Shown piece by piece: positions 8,247 through 16,493 of a stretch of 40,025 nt of DNA. Origin of the DNA: Anthropogastromicrobium sp052273485 (lineage in GTDB: Bacteria > Bacillota > Clostridia > Lachnospirales > Lachnospiraceae); contig DAVZID010000028.1 of the NCBI GenBank assembly GCA_052273485.1, positions 1-40,025 of the forward strand, given 5' to 3'. The number at the start of each line of letters is the position of its first letter. The first letter of the stretch is position 1. The notes under the pieces were generated by a model. It worked only from the letters and a program-made list of their open reading frames with translations. It was not told where the DNA came from and ran no database searches. A program made the translations under genes and the position numbers.

Positions 8247-8717
8247 TTAAGCTTCTTCAATCATAAACAGCTTCTGACCGTACTCGACAGCATCACCGTT
8301 TTGTGCACAGATTTCTTTTACAATGCCATTTTGTTCGCAAGTAATCTCGTGCATCAGCTTCATTGCCTCTACAATGCCAAGTGTCTGACCCTTCTTTACG
8401 CGGTCACCTACTGATACAAACGGTGCTTCTCCTTCTCCCGGTGCTGTATAAAAGATACCAACAAGAGGAGAATCAATATATTTGTCAGATGATGCTTCAT
8501 CTGTCTTTTTTGATGTATCTGCGTCCAAAACATCCTCACAATTTTGAGCAATGGCAAATTCCGGCGCTGCATTTTTTGCTGCTTTCTGCTGCACAACGAT
8601 TTCCTTTGCTGCATTTTTCTTTAGGCGAAGCTTTATCTCTCCTGTCTCGTAGCAAAAATCATCCAGCTTTGACTTTGATACGTGATCTATCAGCTTTAAA
8701 AGATCGTCCAATTCCAT
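8247..8717 (-). CDS. accB: Biotin carboxyl carrier protein of acetyl-CoA carboxylase
   Basis: A 156-residue carrier that holds covalently bound biotin and swings between AccC and AccDA. The C-terminal biotinyl domain (about 80-156) has the EAMKLM motif with the acceptor lysine at 120. The N-terminal part carries a short conserved helix and a charged Ala/Asp/Ser linker. The start chosen is the ATG at 8715-8717, preceded by AAAGGTGG. An earlier in-frame ATG would overlap fabF and place extra residues before the conserved MELDDLLKLI. It starts 16 bases after the fabF stop. Confidence 0.95.
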   Translation of the reverse strand: MELDDLLKLIDHVSKSKLDDFCYETGEIKLRLKKNAAKEIVVQQKAAKNAAPEFAIAQNCEDVLDADTSKKTDEASSDKYIDSPLVGIFYTAPGEGEAPFVSVGDRVKKGQTLGIVEAMKLMHEITCEQNGIVKEICAQNGDAVEYGQKLFMIEEA

Positions 8718-8733
8718 ATGGCTTTTACCACCT

Positions 8734-9975
8734 TTACGCATTTTCATATTTCTTTATTAAAATTGAAGCATTATGACCGCCAAATCCAAGTGAATTGCTC
8801 ATCGCATAGACAACATCTCTTTCCTTAGGCGCCCCAATCGTGTAGTCAAGATCACATTCCTCGTCAGTTTCTTTTGTGCCCATCGTCTGATGAATGTAGC
8901 CTTCCTCAACAGACTTTGCACATACAACAAACTCGACGCCTCCTGCCGCTCCAAGCAAATGACCTGTCATGGATTTTGTTGAATTGATGCAGACATTTTT
9001 TGCTGCTTCTCCAAATGCCAACTTAATTGCACGTGTCTCAAACAGATCATTGTGATGCGTTCCAGTTCCGTGTGCATTGATATATGTGATTTCTTCTGGA
9101 GCAGCGTTTGCCTCTGTCATGGCAAGCTCCATTGCCTTAGCTGCACCGCTTCCATCTTCGCACGGTGAAGTGATATGGAATGCGTCTGCTGTAGCTCCAT
9201 AGCCTACTACCTCTGCATAGATATGAGCACCGCGCGCTTTAGCATGTTCAAGCTCCTCAAGAACAACTACACCTGCACCCTCTCCTAAAACAAAGCCTTT
9301 TCTGTTTTTATCAAACGGAATTGATGCATACAGCGGATCATCTGATGTTGAAAGAGCAGTCAGTGACTGAAATCCTGCAATTCCTGTCGGACAGATACTG
9401 CTCTCTGCACCGCCTGCAAACATAATATCAGCATCATCATACTGAATTGCACGAAATGCATCTCCAATGCAGTGTGTACCAGATGCACAAGCTGTTACGA
9501 CGTTTGTGCACTTTCCGCGAAGTCCAAGCTGAATTGAAACATTTCCTGCTGCCATGTTTGAAATCATTCTAGGAACCATAAGTGGATTAACACGATTCAC
9601 CTGTCCCTTTAAAATCTTTTCATGCTCGGATTCCATCATCTCAAGAGAACCAATTCCTGAACCTATCACAACGCCTGCGCGAAATGCATCCTCTTTTGAC
9701 AGGTCAAGACCTGAATCCTCAAGCGCTTCTTTTGATGCCGCCACAGCATAGTGTGAAAAGCGATCCATTCTCTTTGCTGCCTTAAAATCCATACGATCTG
9801 CTGCCTTAAAATCCTTTACCTCGGCAGCAAGCGTAACTTTATAACCAGTCGTGTCAAAACGAGTGATAGGTCCGATTCCTACCTTTCCCTCGCGGATTCC
9901 CTTCCAGAACTCCTCTACTGTATTTCCAATCGGAGTCACAGCGCCCAAGCCTGTCACAACTACTCTTCTTTTCAT
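8734..9975 (-). CDS. fabF: Beta-ketoacyl-ACP synthase II
   Basis: A 413-residue thiolase-fold condensing enzyme that extends acyl-ACP by two carbons using malonyl-ACP. The Cys-His-His triad is visible: C163 in TACASGTH, His in NAHGTGTHHND and His in STKSMTGHLLGAAG. C163 matches E. coli FabF numbering. The N-terminus RRVVVTGLGAVTPIG is typical. The ATG at 9973-9975 has AAGGAG five bases upstream; a TTG codon just before it would be a poorer start. It lies 35 bases after fabG and is followed closely by accB. Confidence 0.97.
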   Translation of the reverse strand: MKRRVVVTGLGAVTPIGNTVEEFWKGIREGKVGIGPITRFDTTGYKVTLAAEVKDFKAADRMDFKAAKRMDRFSHYAVAASKEALEDSGLDLSKEDAFRAGVVIGSGIGSLEMMESEHEKILKGQVNRVNPLMVPRMISNMAAGNVSIQLGLRGKCTNVVTACASGTHCIGDAFRAIQYDDADIMFAGGAESSICPTGIAGFQSLTALSTSDDPLYASIPFDKNRKGFVLGEGAGVVVLEELEHAKARGAHIYAEVVGYGATADAFHITSPCEDGSGAAKAMELAMTEANAAPEEITYINAHGTGTHHNDLFETRAIKLAFGEAAKNVCINSTKSMTGHLLGAAGGVEFVVCAKSVEEGYIHQTMGTKETDEECDLDYTIGAPKERDVVYAMSNSLGFGGHNASILIKKYENA

Positions 9976-10010
9976 CAATTCTCCTTGCCTTTCTGCTATG
10001 TTATTATAGA

Positions 10011-10745
10011 TTACATTCCGCCATCGACCTGAATGACCTGACCGGTAATGTATGACGCATCATCTGACGCCAGAAAGGCCACTGTTTTTGCCACATGCTC
10101 TGGCTTTCCAAATTTGCCTGCCGGAATCTGGCTAAGAATCTGATTTCTTACCTGCTCGCTTAATTTCTGCGTCATATCAGTTTCAATAAAACCTGGTGCT
10201 ACAGCATTTACGGTGATGCCGCGCGATGCAAGTTCCTTTGCTGCTGATTTCGTAAGACCTATAACACCAGCCTTTGATGCCGCATAATTTGCCTGTCCTG
10301 CATTTCCAAAAATACCAACCACAGAAGAAATATTAATAATTCTTCCGCTTCTTTGACGAAGCATTGGACGCGCCACAAGACGCATCGTATGAAAAGTTCC
10401 CTTTAAGTTTGTATCAATGACTGCGTCAAAATCCTTCTCTGATATACGCATCAAAAGGTTGTCACGCACGATTCCTGCGTTGTTGACTAAAATATCAATT
10501 CGACCATATTCGCTGATGATATTATTTATAAAAGCTTCACACTCGGCTGCATCTGCCACATTGCACTGCACCCCTACAGCCTTGCCGCCTGCCTGTGTAA
10601 TTTCATTTACTGTCTCATCGGCTGCCTGTTTTGAGCCATTGTAATTAACAATTACAAATGCTCCTTTAAGCGCAAGCTCCTTTGCAATGGCTCTTCCGAT
10701 TCCGCGGGATGCCCCTGTTACGACTGCAATTTTTTCTTCTAACAT
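10011..10745 (-). CDS. fabG: 3-oxoacyl-ACP reductase FabG
   Basis: A 244-residue short-chain dehydrogenase that reduces 3-oxoacyl-ACP to 3-hydroxyacyl-ACP with NADPH. It has the cofactor motif TGASRGIG at 10-17, NNAG at 88-91, catalytic Ser141, Tyr154 and Lys158 (YAASK), and the family end GQVIQVDGGM. Length and spacing agree with E. coli FabG. The start has GAGGTGAAGT directly before the ATG. It is 8 bases downstream of fabD and 35 bases upstream of fabF. Confidence 0.97.
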   Translation of the reverse strand: MLEEKIAVVTGASRGIGRAIAKELALKGAFVIVNYNGSKQAADETVNEITQAGGKAVGVQCNVADAAECEAFINNIISEYGRIDILVNNAGIVRDNLLMRISEKDFDAVIDTNLKGTFHTMRLVARPMLRQRSGRIINISSVVGIFGNAGQANYAASKAGVIGLTKSAAKELASRGITVNAVAPGFIETDMTQKLSEQVRNQILSQIPAGKFGKPEHVAKTVAFLASDDASYITGQVIQVDGGM

Positions 10746-10753
10746 ACTTCACC

Positions 10754-11680
10754 TCACGCCTTTGACAGACATTTTTCAAGTGCTGTGGCATCCTCGAAAG
10801 AGGATACGTTATATACAGTTGCCTTTGGTGCAATCTTTCTCATAAAACCTGCAAGTGTCTTTCCAGGTCCTATCTCAACAAAAGTATCCACACCGTTTTC
10901 AAGCATTGTCTCGATACTTTGCTGCCAGCGAACAGAGGAATAAATTCCTTTTGCAAAAAATGTACTGATCTTTTTACTGTCTGTAACTATTTCGGCAGTC
11001 GCATTTGCAACATAAGGAACCTGCAGCGTTGAAAATGACATTGATTCCATCTCCTTAAGCAGTGCTTCTCCTGCTGGTTTTAAAAGCAGGGAATGAAATG
11101 GTCCGCTGACTTTAAGCTCCACAACACGCTTTGCACCTGCCTCTTTTAATGCTAAAGATGCCTGCTGCACCTCATTAGTCAGACCAGTTATTACTATCTG
11201 ACCAGGACAGTTATAATTTGCGATCCATACATTTTCAAAGCTTTCAAGAATTTCTTCTATTTTTTTTGCATCTAATCCTAAAACAGCTGCCATTGCGCCT
11301 TCACCGGTTGGAACGGTATTCTGCATCAAAATTCCTCTGCGGCGCACTAACTTTATAGCATCCAGCTCGTTCATGCCGCCTGCTGCTGCAACTGCTGCAT
11401 ACTCTCCAAGGCTTAAGCCTGCTGTGATGTCAGGATTAATTCCACGTTTTTTTAGTTCCTGCACAATTGCAAGGCAAACGCTTACCATACATGGCTGTGT
11501 GTACTCTGTCAAGTTAAGTTCTTCGTGCTCGCCAAAACACATCTCTTGCAGATCAAAGTCAAGAATTTTTTGTGCATGATCAAAAAAAGATCTTGCTGCT
11601 TCACTGTTTTCATAGAAATCTTTTCCCATTCCAGCTTTCTGCGCACCCTGTCCAGGAAAAATAAATGCAAGCTTACTCAT
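10754..11680 (-). CDS. fabD: Malonyl-CoA:ACP transacylase
   Basis: A 308-residue enzyme that moves malonyl from CoA to acyl carrier protein, supplying extender units. Motifs: FIFPGQGAQ at 6-14 (oxyanion-hole Gln11), GLSLGEYAA with nucleophile Ser90, and GPFHS with His196. I use the ATG at 11678-11680 because AAAGGGG lies 7 bases upstream and the family starts near this point; a longer in-frame reading runs back into fabK. The start overlaps the fabK stop by 8 bases, implying translational coupling. Confidence 0.96.
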   Translation of the reverse strand: MSKLAFIFPGQGAQKAGMGKDFYENSEAARSFFDHAQKILDFDLQEMCFGEHEELNLTEYTQPCMVSVCLAIVQELKKRGINPDITAGLSLGEYAAVAAAGGMNELDAIKLVRRRGILMQNTVPTGEGAMAAVLGLDAKKIEEILESFENVWIANYNCPGQIVITGLTNEVQQASLALKEAGAKRVVELKVSGPFHSLLLKPAGEALLKEMESMSFSTLQVPYVANATAEIVTDSKKISTFFAKGIYSSVRWQQSIETMLENGVDTFVEIGPGKTLAGFMRKIAPKATVYNVSSFEDATALEKCLSKA

Positions 11681-12611
11681 AACATGCCCCTTTCTCAAGA
11701 AGCTTTGATGCCTCAGCCACAATATTTTCAATGACCTCCCTGCAGGTTAACTCCTCTTTGATCATTCCTGCAATCTGACCAGACATGACACTTCCATTTT
11801 TCACATCGCCTTCTACAACAGCCTTTCTAAGACCGCCTAACGTCAGATACTCAAGTTCCTCTAGTGTTGCACCTTTCTTTTCCAGATCAAGATACTGCTT
11901 TGTCATTTCATTTCTAAGTGCTCTGACTGGATGACCAGTGCTTCTGCCTGTTACTTTCGTATCAATATCCTTTGCTTTTAAAATCTTATCCTTATAATTT
12001 TGATGTGCCCAGCACTCCTTTGTCGCAACAAAACGAGTTCCCATCTGTACACCGCATGCCCCAAGCATAAAAGCTGCTGCAAGACCTCTGCCATCTGCTA
12101 TTCCGCCTGCCGCAATAACTGGAATATTCAATGCATCAACTACCTGCGGAACAAGTGTCATTGTCGTACTCTCACCAATATGACCACCTGATTCACATCC
12201 TTCTGCAACAACAGCATCGGCTCCTGCTCGCTCCATTCTTTTTGCTAGAGCAACGGATGCAACGACTGGAATCACCTTAATGCCCTTTGATTTCCAAAGT
12301 GCCATATAACTCTCTGGATTTCCTGCACCTGTCGTAACAACACTTACGCCCTCCTCTGCAACTACCTGTGCAATCTCTGGCGCATACGGACTCATCAGCA
12401 TGACATTGACGCCAAACGGCTTATCTGTCAGCTGCTTTGTCAGGCGAATCTGTTCTCTGACCCACTCAGCCGGTGCATTTGCGGCACCGATAATGCCAAG
12501 TCCGCCTGCATTTGATACTGCTGCTGCAAGCGTATGTTCCGCCACCCATGCCATTCCGCCTTGAATGATTGGTGCCTGGATTCCAAGCAATCTGGTTAAT
12601 TCTGTCTGCAT
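11673..12611 (-). CDS. fabK: Enoyl-ACP reductase FabK (FMN-dependent)
   Basis: A 312-residue FMN TIM-barrel enzyme catalysing the last step of the elongation cycle, reduction of trans-2-enoyl-ACP. The sequence follows pneumococcal-type FabK closely: PIIQGGMAWVAE, GLGIIGAANAP, DKPFGVNVMLMSP, VVTTGAGNPE, EGCESGGHIG with the conserved His, VIAAGGIADGRG and QMGTRFVATKE. The ATG at 12609-12611 is preferred (AGG about 9 bases upstream) over an in-frame start 13 codons earlier that lies in the repeat-bearing gap. It overlaps fabD by 8 bases. No fabI is visible, so this is probably the main enoyl reductase and would make the organism insensitive to triclosan-type FabI inhibitors (inference). Confidence 0.96.
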   Translation of the reverse strand: MQTELTRLLGIQAPIIQGGMAWVAEHTLAAAVSNAGGLGIIGAANAPAEWVREQIRLTKQLTDKPFGVNVMLMSPYAPEIAQVVAEEGVSVVTTGAGNPESYMALWKSKGIKVIPVVASVALAKRMERAGADAVVAEGCESGGHIGESTTMTLVPQVVDALNIPVIAAGGIADGRGLAAAFMLGACGVQMGTRFVATKECWAHQNYKDKILKAKDIDTKVTGRSTGHPVRALRNEMTKQYLDLEKKGATLEELEYLTLGGLRKAVVEGDVKNGSVMSGQIAGMIKEELTCREVIENIVAEASKLLEKGACYE

Positions 12612-12658
12612 CCTTTTTTCCTGCCTTTTCTCGTTTATAATCATGAACATGCTGTTGC

Positions 12659-12708
12659 TTTTGACCCCTCTGATACCGAATTGCTATGACCTTTTGACCC
12701 TGGTATCA
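12659..12708. repeat. Short repeat/dyad in the acpP-fabK gap
   Basis: TTTTGACCC occurs at 12659-12667 and 12692-12700, 33 bases apart. The first is followed by TGATACC (12671-12677) and the second by its exact complement GGTATCA (12702-12708). The gap between acpP and fabK (12612-12714) is the only long one inside the operon. Possible roles are an RNA processing or stability hairpin, an internal operator, or a dispersed intergenic repeat. Confidence 0.5.
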
Positions 12709-12714
12709 TATTAT

Positions 12715-12942
12715 TTACTCTTTATGACTCTGAATATAATCGATTACATCAGCAACAGTCTCAAGCTGACCCAGATCATCAGTTGGAATTTCAATTCCAT
12801 AATTTTCCTCAAGTGCCATTACCATCTCAAATAAATCAAGAGAATCTGCCTTTAAATCATCCTTGAAAGAGGACTCCATTGTAATGCTGTCTTCCTCTAC
12901 ACCTAAGTTTTCTGCTACAATAGTCTTAATTTCTTCAAACAT
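12715..12942 (-). CDS. acpP: Acyl carrier protein
   Basis: A 75-residue acidic four-helix protein that carries growing acyl chains on a phosphopantetheine arm. The attachment serine is Ser34 in the KADSLD motif; LETVADVIDYI near the C-terminus is typical. The ATG at 12940-12942 has AAAGGAG at good spacing; a longer in-frame reading extends upstream with no family similarity. It lies 65 bases downstream of fabH. A 103-base gap with a repeat separates it from fabK, which might allow acpP, usually needed in large amounts, to be expressed at a different level. Confidence 0.97.
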   Translation of the reverse strand: MFEEIKTIVAENLGVEEDSITMESSFKDDLKADSLDLFEMVMALEENYGIEIPTDDLGQLETVADVIDYIQSHKE

Positions 12943-13007
12943 TTTCAGTTCTCCTTTATAATAAATTATTGTTTTACCGTTTTTTGCGGTTTCTGCTTTG
13001 ATCGTTC

Positions 13008-13994
13008 TTACTTCTTTCTCCAAGTAATCACATCTGCTCCCCAGGTTAAGCCTCCGCCAAAGCCTGCAATGATAATTTTATCACCGTCATGAAGCAGCTT
13101 TTTTTGATTCATTTCATCAAGAAGAATCGGGATTGATGCTGATGAGGTATTTCCATATTCATCCAAATTCATTGGAAATTTTTCAATTGGCTGATCCATA
13201 CGCTTTGCCGCTGCCTCTACAATGCGGCGATTTGCCTGATGAAGAAGATAATATGCAATCTCTTCTTTTTTCAGATTGTTCTTCTCTAGAAGTTCGTCAA
13301 TTACTTCTGGCACCTTGCGCACGGCAAACTGAAAAATAGCTCTGCCATCCATGCTTATAAAATAGTCGCGCTTAAACAAATCTGGATGCTCCTTTTCAAA
13401 CAGCCAATTTGCATCATGACGGCTCTTTAAGGTAAGTGCCTGTGACTGTCTTCCATCAGCATGAAGAACAGGAACCCATGAATCATTTTTTGATGCTTCT
13501 AATATAACTGCCCCGGCGCCATCGCCGAACAATATACAGCTTCCCCTGTCTTGCCAATCCACTACATTGGAAAGCACCTCGCTTCCGATGACAAGTGCAT
13601 AGCGTACAATTTTGCTTTCAAGATATGTACGCGCCGTGACAAATGCACTCACAAAACCGCTGCATGCTGCGTTCAGATCAAAACATAATGCATTAGAAGC
13701 ACCTATTGCTGCCTGCACAAGACATGCTGTGCTTGGCATGATGCTCTCTGGCGTCATAGTGGACACAATAATCAGACCAATCTCATCCGCTAAAATTTCC
13801 GCATCCAAAAGTGCTTTTTTTGCTGCACAAACTGCTAAAGAGGAAACCGTCTCATTTTCTGCAATATGACGTCTCTTTATTCCGGTGCGCTCTGTGATCC
13901 ATGCATCGCTTGTATCCACAAACTGCGCCAGCTCATCATTTTCCATTACATGTGATGCAGCGCATGCACCTGTTCCTATGATTGTTCCTGTCAT
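13008..13994 (-). CDS. fabH: Beta-ketoacyl-ACP synthase III
   Basis: A 328-residue condensing enzyme that starts fatty acid synthesis by joining acetyl-CoA (or a branched primer) to malonyl-ACP. The triad is visible: C111 in NAACSGF, His in LLHQANRRI and Asn in EYGNTSSAS. The N-terminus GTIIGTGA and the motif DTSDAWITERTGIKRRHIA are classical. Two ATGs are close. I favour the one at 13992-13994 (GAGG six bases upstream, start aligned with E. coli FabH) over the ATG two codons earlier. It is the first gene of the operon, with its promoter facing the glycosyltransferase-MarR gene across 273 bases. Confidence 0.96.
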   Translation of the reverse strand: MTGTIIGTGACAASHVMENDELAQFVDTSDAWITERTGIKRRHIAENETVSSLAVCAAKKALLDAEILADEIGLIIVSTMTPESIMPSTACLVQAAIGASNALCFDLNAACSGFVSAFVTARTYLESKIVRYALVIGSEVLSNVVDWQDRGSCILFGDGAGAVILEASKNDSWVPVLHADGRQSQALTLKSRHDANWLFEKEHPDLFKRDYFISMDGRAIFQFAVRKVPEVIDELLEKNNLKKEEIAYYLLHQANRRIVEAAAKRMDQPIEKFPMNLDEYGNTSSASIPILLDEMNQKKLLHDGDKIIIAGFGGGLTWGADVITWRKK

Positions 13995-14112
13995 ATCCAT
14001 CCTCTGCTCTTTCTTTCCATTGCAGTTCACAAGTTAAGCTTTCTGCAAGAATATCTCAAAGCAGATGCTTTTTACTCATGAGCTGTTACCAGTTTACCAA
14101 ATTGCCAGTTAA

Positions 14113-14142
14113 TTACAATTTACAAAAAAGCGTAAAATGTAA
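14113..14142. promoter_or_regulatory. Inverted repeat at the fab operon start, candidate operator
   Basis: TTACAATTTAC (14113-14123) and GTAAAATGTAA (14132-14142) are complementary at 10 of 11 positions around an 8-base spacer. It sits just downstream of the proposed fabH -10, over the likely transcription start, where a repressor would act. Candidate binders are the MarR-like domain encoded by the facing gene or the TetR at 3009-3590. Confidence 0.5.
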
Positions 14143-14144
14143 GA

Positions 14145-14173
14145 AATTTAATAAAATCATCATAGCATTTCAA
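14145..14173 (-). promoter_or_regulatory. Probable promoter of the fab operon
   Basis: On the minus strand TTGAAA (14168-14173), a 17-base spacer and TAAATT (14145-14150). The -10 is imperfect. It is the best match in the 273-base divergent region, which otherwise is AT-rich and also holds the direct repeat CCAGTT at 14089-14094 and 14105-14110. Confidence 0.5.
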
Positions 14174-14182
14174 AAACAGTTC

Positions 14183-14191
14183 TGGTAAAAT
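14183..14191 (+). promoter_or_regulatory. Extended -10 promoter of the glycosyltransferase-MarR gene
   Basis: TGGTAAAAT at 14183-14191 matches an extended -10 (TG, one base, then TAAAAT), with a weak TAGCAT 17 bases upstream of the hexamer. It is almost back-to-back with the fabH promoter, so a regulator bound here could affect both directions. Confidence 0.45.
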
Positions 14192-14267
14192 GAGAATATA
14201 AAAAGTTGATTTGTACATGCAAACCAAATACTTATTTTTCAGGAAATAGAAAGGATGGATAGGCTTT

Positions 14268-15566
14268 ATGTCTGTTAAAGTTAGTATTATCGTGCCTGTA
14301 TACAACTCTGCAAAGACACTTCGACGCTGTGCAGACAGCATTTTAAATCAAGATTTTACTGATTATGAACTTTTTCTTGTTGACGACGGCAGCACCGATG
14401 ATTCTGGCGCAATCTGCGATGAATATGCCGCTCTTGACACACGCGTCCATGTTATTCACAAAAACAACAGTGGTGTCTCGGACACCAGAAATACAGCACT
14501 AAATCTGGCACATGGAACGTACATTCAATTTTTAGATAGCGATGACTGGATTACACCGGATGCGACAAAGCTTCTTGTGCGCGCTGCTGAGCAGAATAAC
14601 TGCGACCTTGTAATCGCAGATTTTTACCGGGTAAATGGAGAACGAGTCTCCCAAAAAGGAGATATTGACGAGGATACCGTCCTATCAAAAGAAGAATTTT
14701 CCCGCTATATGATGGAAAATCCGGCAGACTTTTATTATGGTGTGATTTGGAATAAGCTATATCGCCGTGATCTTATTGAGGAGCATGCGCTGCGCATGAA
14801 TGCAGAGATCAGCTGGTGTGAAGATTTTATGTTTAATTTGGAATATATCCGATATGCCGAGCGTTTTATCGCATTGAAGGTTCCGATCTATTATTATGTC
14901 AAAACGAAGGGTTCTCTCGTCAGTCAGAGTGCAACAATCTCAAACACCGTTAAGATGAAATTGGGAATCTTTGAATACTATAACAATTTTTATAAACATA
15001 CTTTTGATGAGGAATATTATGAAAAGAATCGTCTGCGCATCTACCGTTTCCTTATTGACTCGGCAAAAGATGGTTTTGTAATGCCATCGATTCTTCCTGG
15101 ATCGAAAAAACTAGGAAGCGAGCGCACAAGCGTGTCTCCTGAGGCACTAAATGGACACGGCATTTTGCTTGATGCCTATCGCAGCAAAATGCTGTTTTTC
15201 CGCTATCTCGAGGCGACCGCAATCAAACACAGTCTGACGCTCGACGATGTACGTCTTTTATTGGCACTAGAAAATCCAATTCCCTTCACAACAAAAAAGG
15301 AACTCGCCTACTATGCACAGATACCGCTTCACACACTGTCACTGTCGCTTTCTCATCTTTCGGCACGTGGGTTTATTCAGCCACTTCCGATGCGACGCTT
15401 TTCAGTTCATCTGCTTCCGACAGCAACACCTGTGCTAAATGACCTAAAAACTGCTGTTGAAGATTTTGAGAGTGCCTGTATGCGCGGCTTTACAGAAGAA
15501 GAGAGCTGCCAATACCAGCAGCTCTCTAAGCGGATTCATGAAAATGTGTTAGACGGACTTCGCTGA
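14268..15566 (+). CDS. Family 2 glycosyltransferase fused to a C-terminal MarR-like winged helix
   Basis: A 432-residue two-part protein. Residues 1 to about 270 are a GT-A type family 2 glycosyltransferase: VSIIVPVYNS at 5-14, DDGSTDDS at 39-46, SDTRNTAL at 71-78 and the sugar-nucleotide/metal motif DSDD at 90-93. This part is soluble with no membrane helix. Residues about 318-430 match a MarR fold: a helix LTLDDVRLLLAL, a helix-turn-helix TTKKELAYYAQIPLHTLSLS, LSARGFIQPLP, a short wing ending in a LTxxG-like turn, and a dimer helix starting GFTEEESCQYQQLSKRI. The reading frame is open throughout and composition does not change at the junction. It faces the fab operon, where a MarR-type FabT regulator sits in many relatives, so the C-terminal part may regulate that operon. 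Its 3' end overlaps the next gene by 18 bases tail to tail. Confidence 0.82.
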   Translation: MSVKVSIIVPVYNSAKTLRRCADSILNQDFTDYELFLVDDGSTDDSGAICDEYAALDTRVHVIHKNNSGVSDTRNTALNLAHGTYIQFLDSDDWITPDATKLLVRAAEQNNCDLVIADFYRVNGERVSQKGDIDEDTVLSKEEFSRYMMENPADFYYGVIWNKLYRRDLIEEHALRMNAEISWCEDFMFNLEYIRYAERFIALKVPIYYYVKTKGSLVSQSATISNTVKMKLGIFEYYNNFYKHTFDEEYYEKNRLRIYRFLIDSAKDGFVMPSILPGSKKLGSERTSVSPEALNGHGILLDAYRSKMLFFRYLEATAIKHSLTLDDVRLLLALENPIPFTTKKELAYYAQIPLHTLSLSLSHLSARGFIQPLPMRRFSVHLLPTATPVLNDLKTAVEDFESACMRGFTEEESCQYQQLSKRIHENVLDGLR

Positions 15567-16286
15567 GGAAACTATCGAATCCTCACATGCCTTTACAAAA
15601 TGTCTCAAAATCTTGCGGCTGTTCTCATTCACGAGATGCATAAACTCTGGATGCCACTGAACAGCCTGTACAAAATATTTTTCTGGTGCATAGACAGACT
15701 CGATCAACCCGTCCTCTGACACCGCCATCACACTCAAACCTTGTCCAAGCGTCTTAATTGCCTGATGATGGCAGCTATTGACCATTAGCGTGTCGGTGCC
15801 GATCACCTCACGAAGCGGCGTTCCTGCGACAAGTGTTACCGAGTGGGTTGGATTTTCAGGTGGTATCGTCTGACGATGCACCGTATTGGACGGATGTTCA
15901 CTTGGAAGATCCTGATACAGCGTTCCGCCAAGCGCCGTGTTGATTAGCTGAATGCCACGGCAGATGCCAAAGATCGGCTTATTCTTTTCATACACAGCAC
16001 GAAAGAATGAAATCTCCATATCATCACGCAAATCACAGCACACACCGCAGGTTTCACGCTTTTGTTCTCCATACAAAGATGGCTCAATATCTGGTCCTCC
16101 AGTAAACAGATATCCATCCATCTCCTCTGACAGCTGATGAAGCTCATCTGGGTCCGCTGTTACCGGAAGCATGACTGGAAGGCCACCGGCCTCCTCAATT
16201 CCTTTCATATAGCCTGGAAGCATCCAATAGCTTTTCTTTTCGACATCATATAATGGCAAAACGCCGATCAGCGGTTTTCTTTTCAT
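15549..16286 (-). CDS. Class I glutamine amidotransferase-like hydrolase (peptidase C26, gamma-glutamyl-GABA hydrolase type)
   Basis: A 245-residue single-domain hydrolase of the PuuD/C26 group, which cleaves gamma-glutamyl amide bonds such as gamma-glutamyl-GABA. Catalytic residues are C109 in FGICRGIQLIN and H212 with E214 in QWHPEF. FTGGPDIEPSLYG near 61-73 is the family oxyanion region. The start is the ATG at 16284-16286 with GGGAG 11 bases upstream; an ATG ten codons earlier (16314-16316) is also possible. A strong promoter lies 60 bases upstream. It seems to be a single-gene unit. No polyamine genes are nearby, so the true substrate is open. Confidence 0.9.
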   Translation of the reverse strand: MKRKPLIGVLPLYDVEKKSYWMLPGYMKGIEEAGGLPVMLPVTADPDELHQLSEEMDGYLFTGGPDIEPSLYGEQKRETCGVCCDLRDDMEISFFRAVYEKNKPIFGICRGIQLINTALGGTLYQDLPSEHPSNTVHRQTIPPENPTHSVTLVAGTPLREVIGTDTLMVNSCHHQAIKTLGQGLSVMAVSEDGLIESVYAPEKYFVQAVQWHPEFMHLVNENSRKILRHFVKACEDSIVSSAKSV

Positions 16287-16345
16287 GTCTTTTGTGTCTC
16301 CCTTCGTATACTCCATCGTGATCCTGACTGCCACAATTCATTGCC

Positions 16346-16374
16346 ATTATAGTCCAATTTCATTTCTTTTGCAA
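16346..16374 (-). promoter_or_regulatory. Sigma-A promoter of the C26 hydrolase gene
   Basis: On the minus strand TTGCAA (16369-16374), 17 bases, then perfect TATAAT (16346-16351). Confidence 0.85.
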
Positions 16375-16391
16375 CTGCCTGACTGCTGAAC

Positions 16392-16442
16392 AAAAAAGAG
16401 ATCGAATCCTCAGATATTTATCCAAGGTTCGATCTCTTTTTA
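16392..16442 (-). terminator. Intrinsic terminator of the MMPL/heptad-repeat operon
   Basis: GAGATCGAA (16398-16406) pairs with TTCGATCTC (16428-16436), extended by A-T pairs, with a T run on the minus strand. It lies about 50 bases past the stop of the heptad-repeat gene. It separates that operon from the hydrolase promoter. Confidence 0.85.
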
Positions 16443-16493
16443 AAGAATATGAGGTGTTATGGTTTTTTATTGTTTTATCGTTTTATGCTTGCT

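Noticed and set aside
3664..12611. The two FabK-like genes as a recent duplication
   Set aside because: They share only the general superfamily motifs. Length, C-terminus and cysteine content differ, so they diverged long ago.
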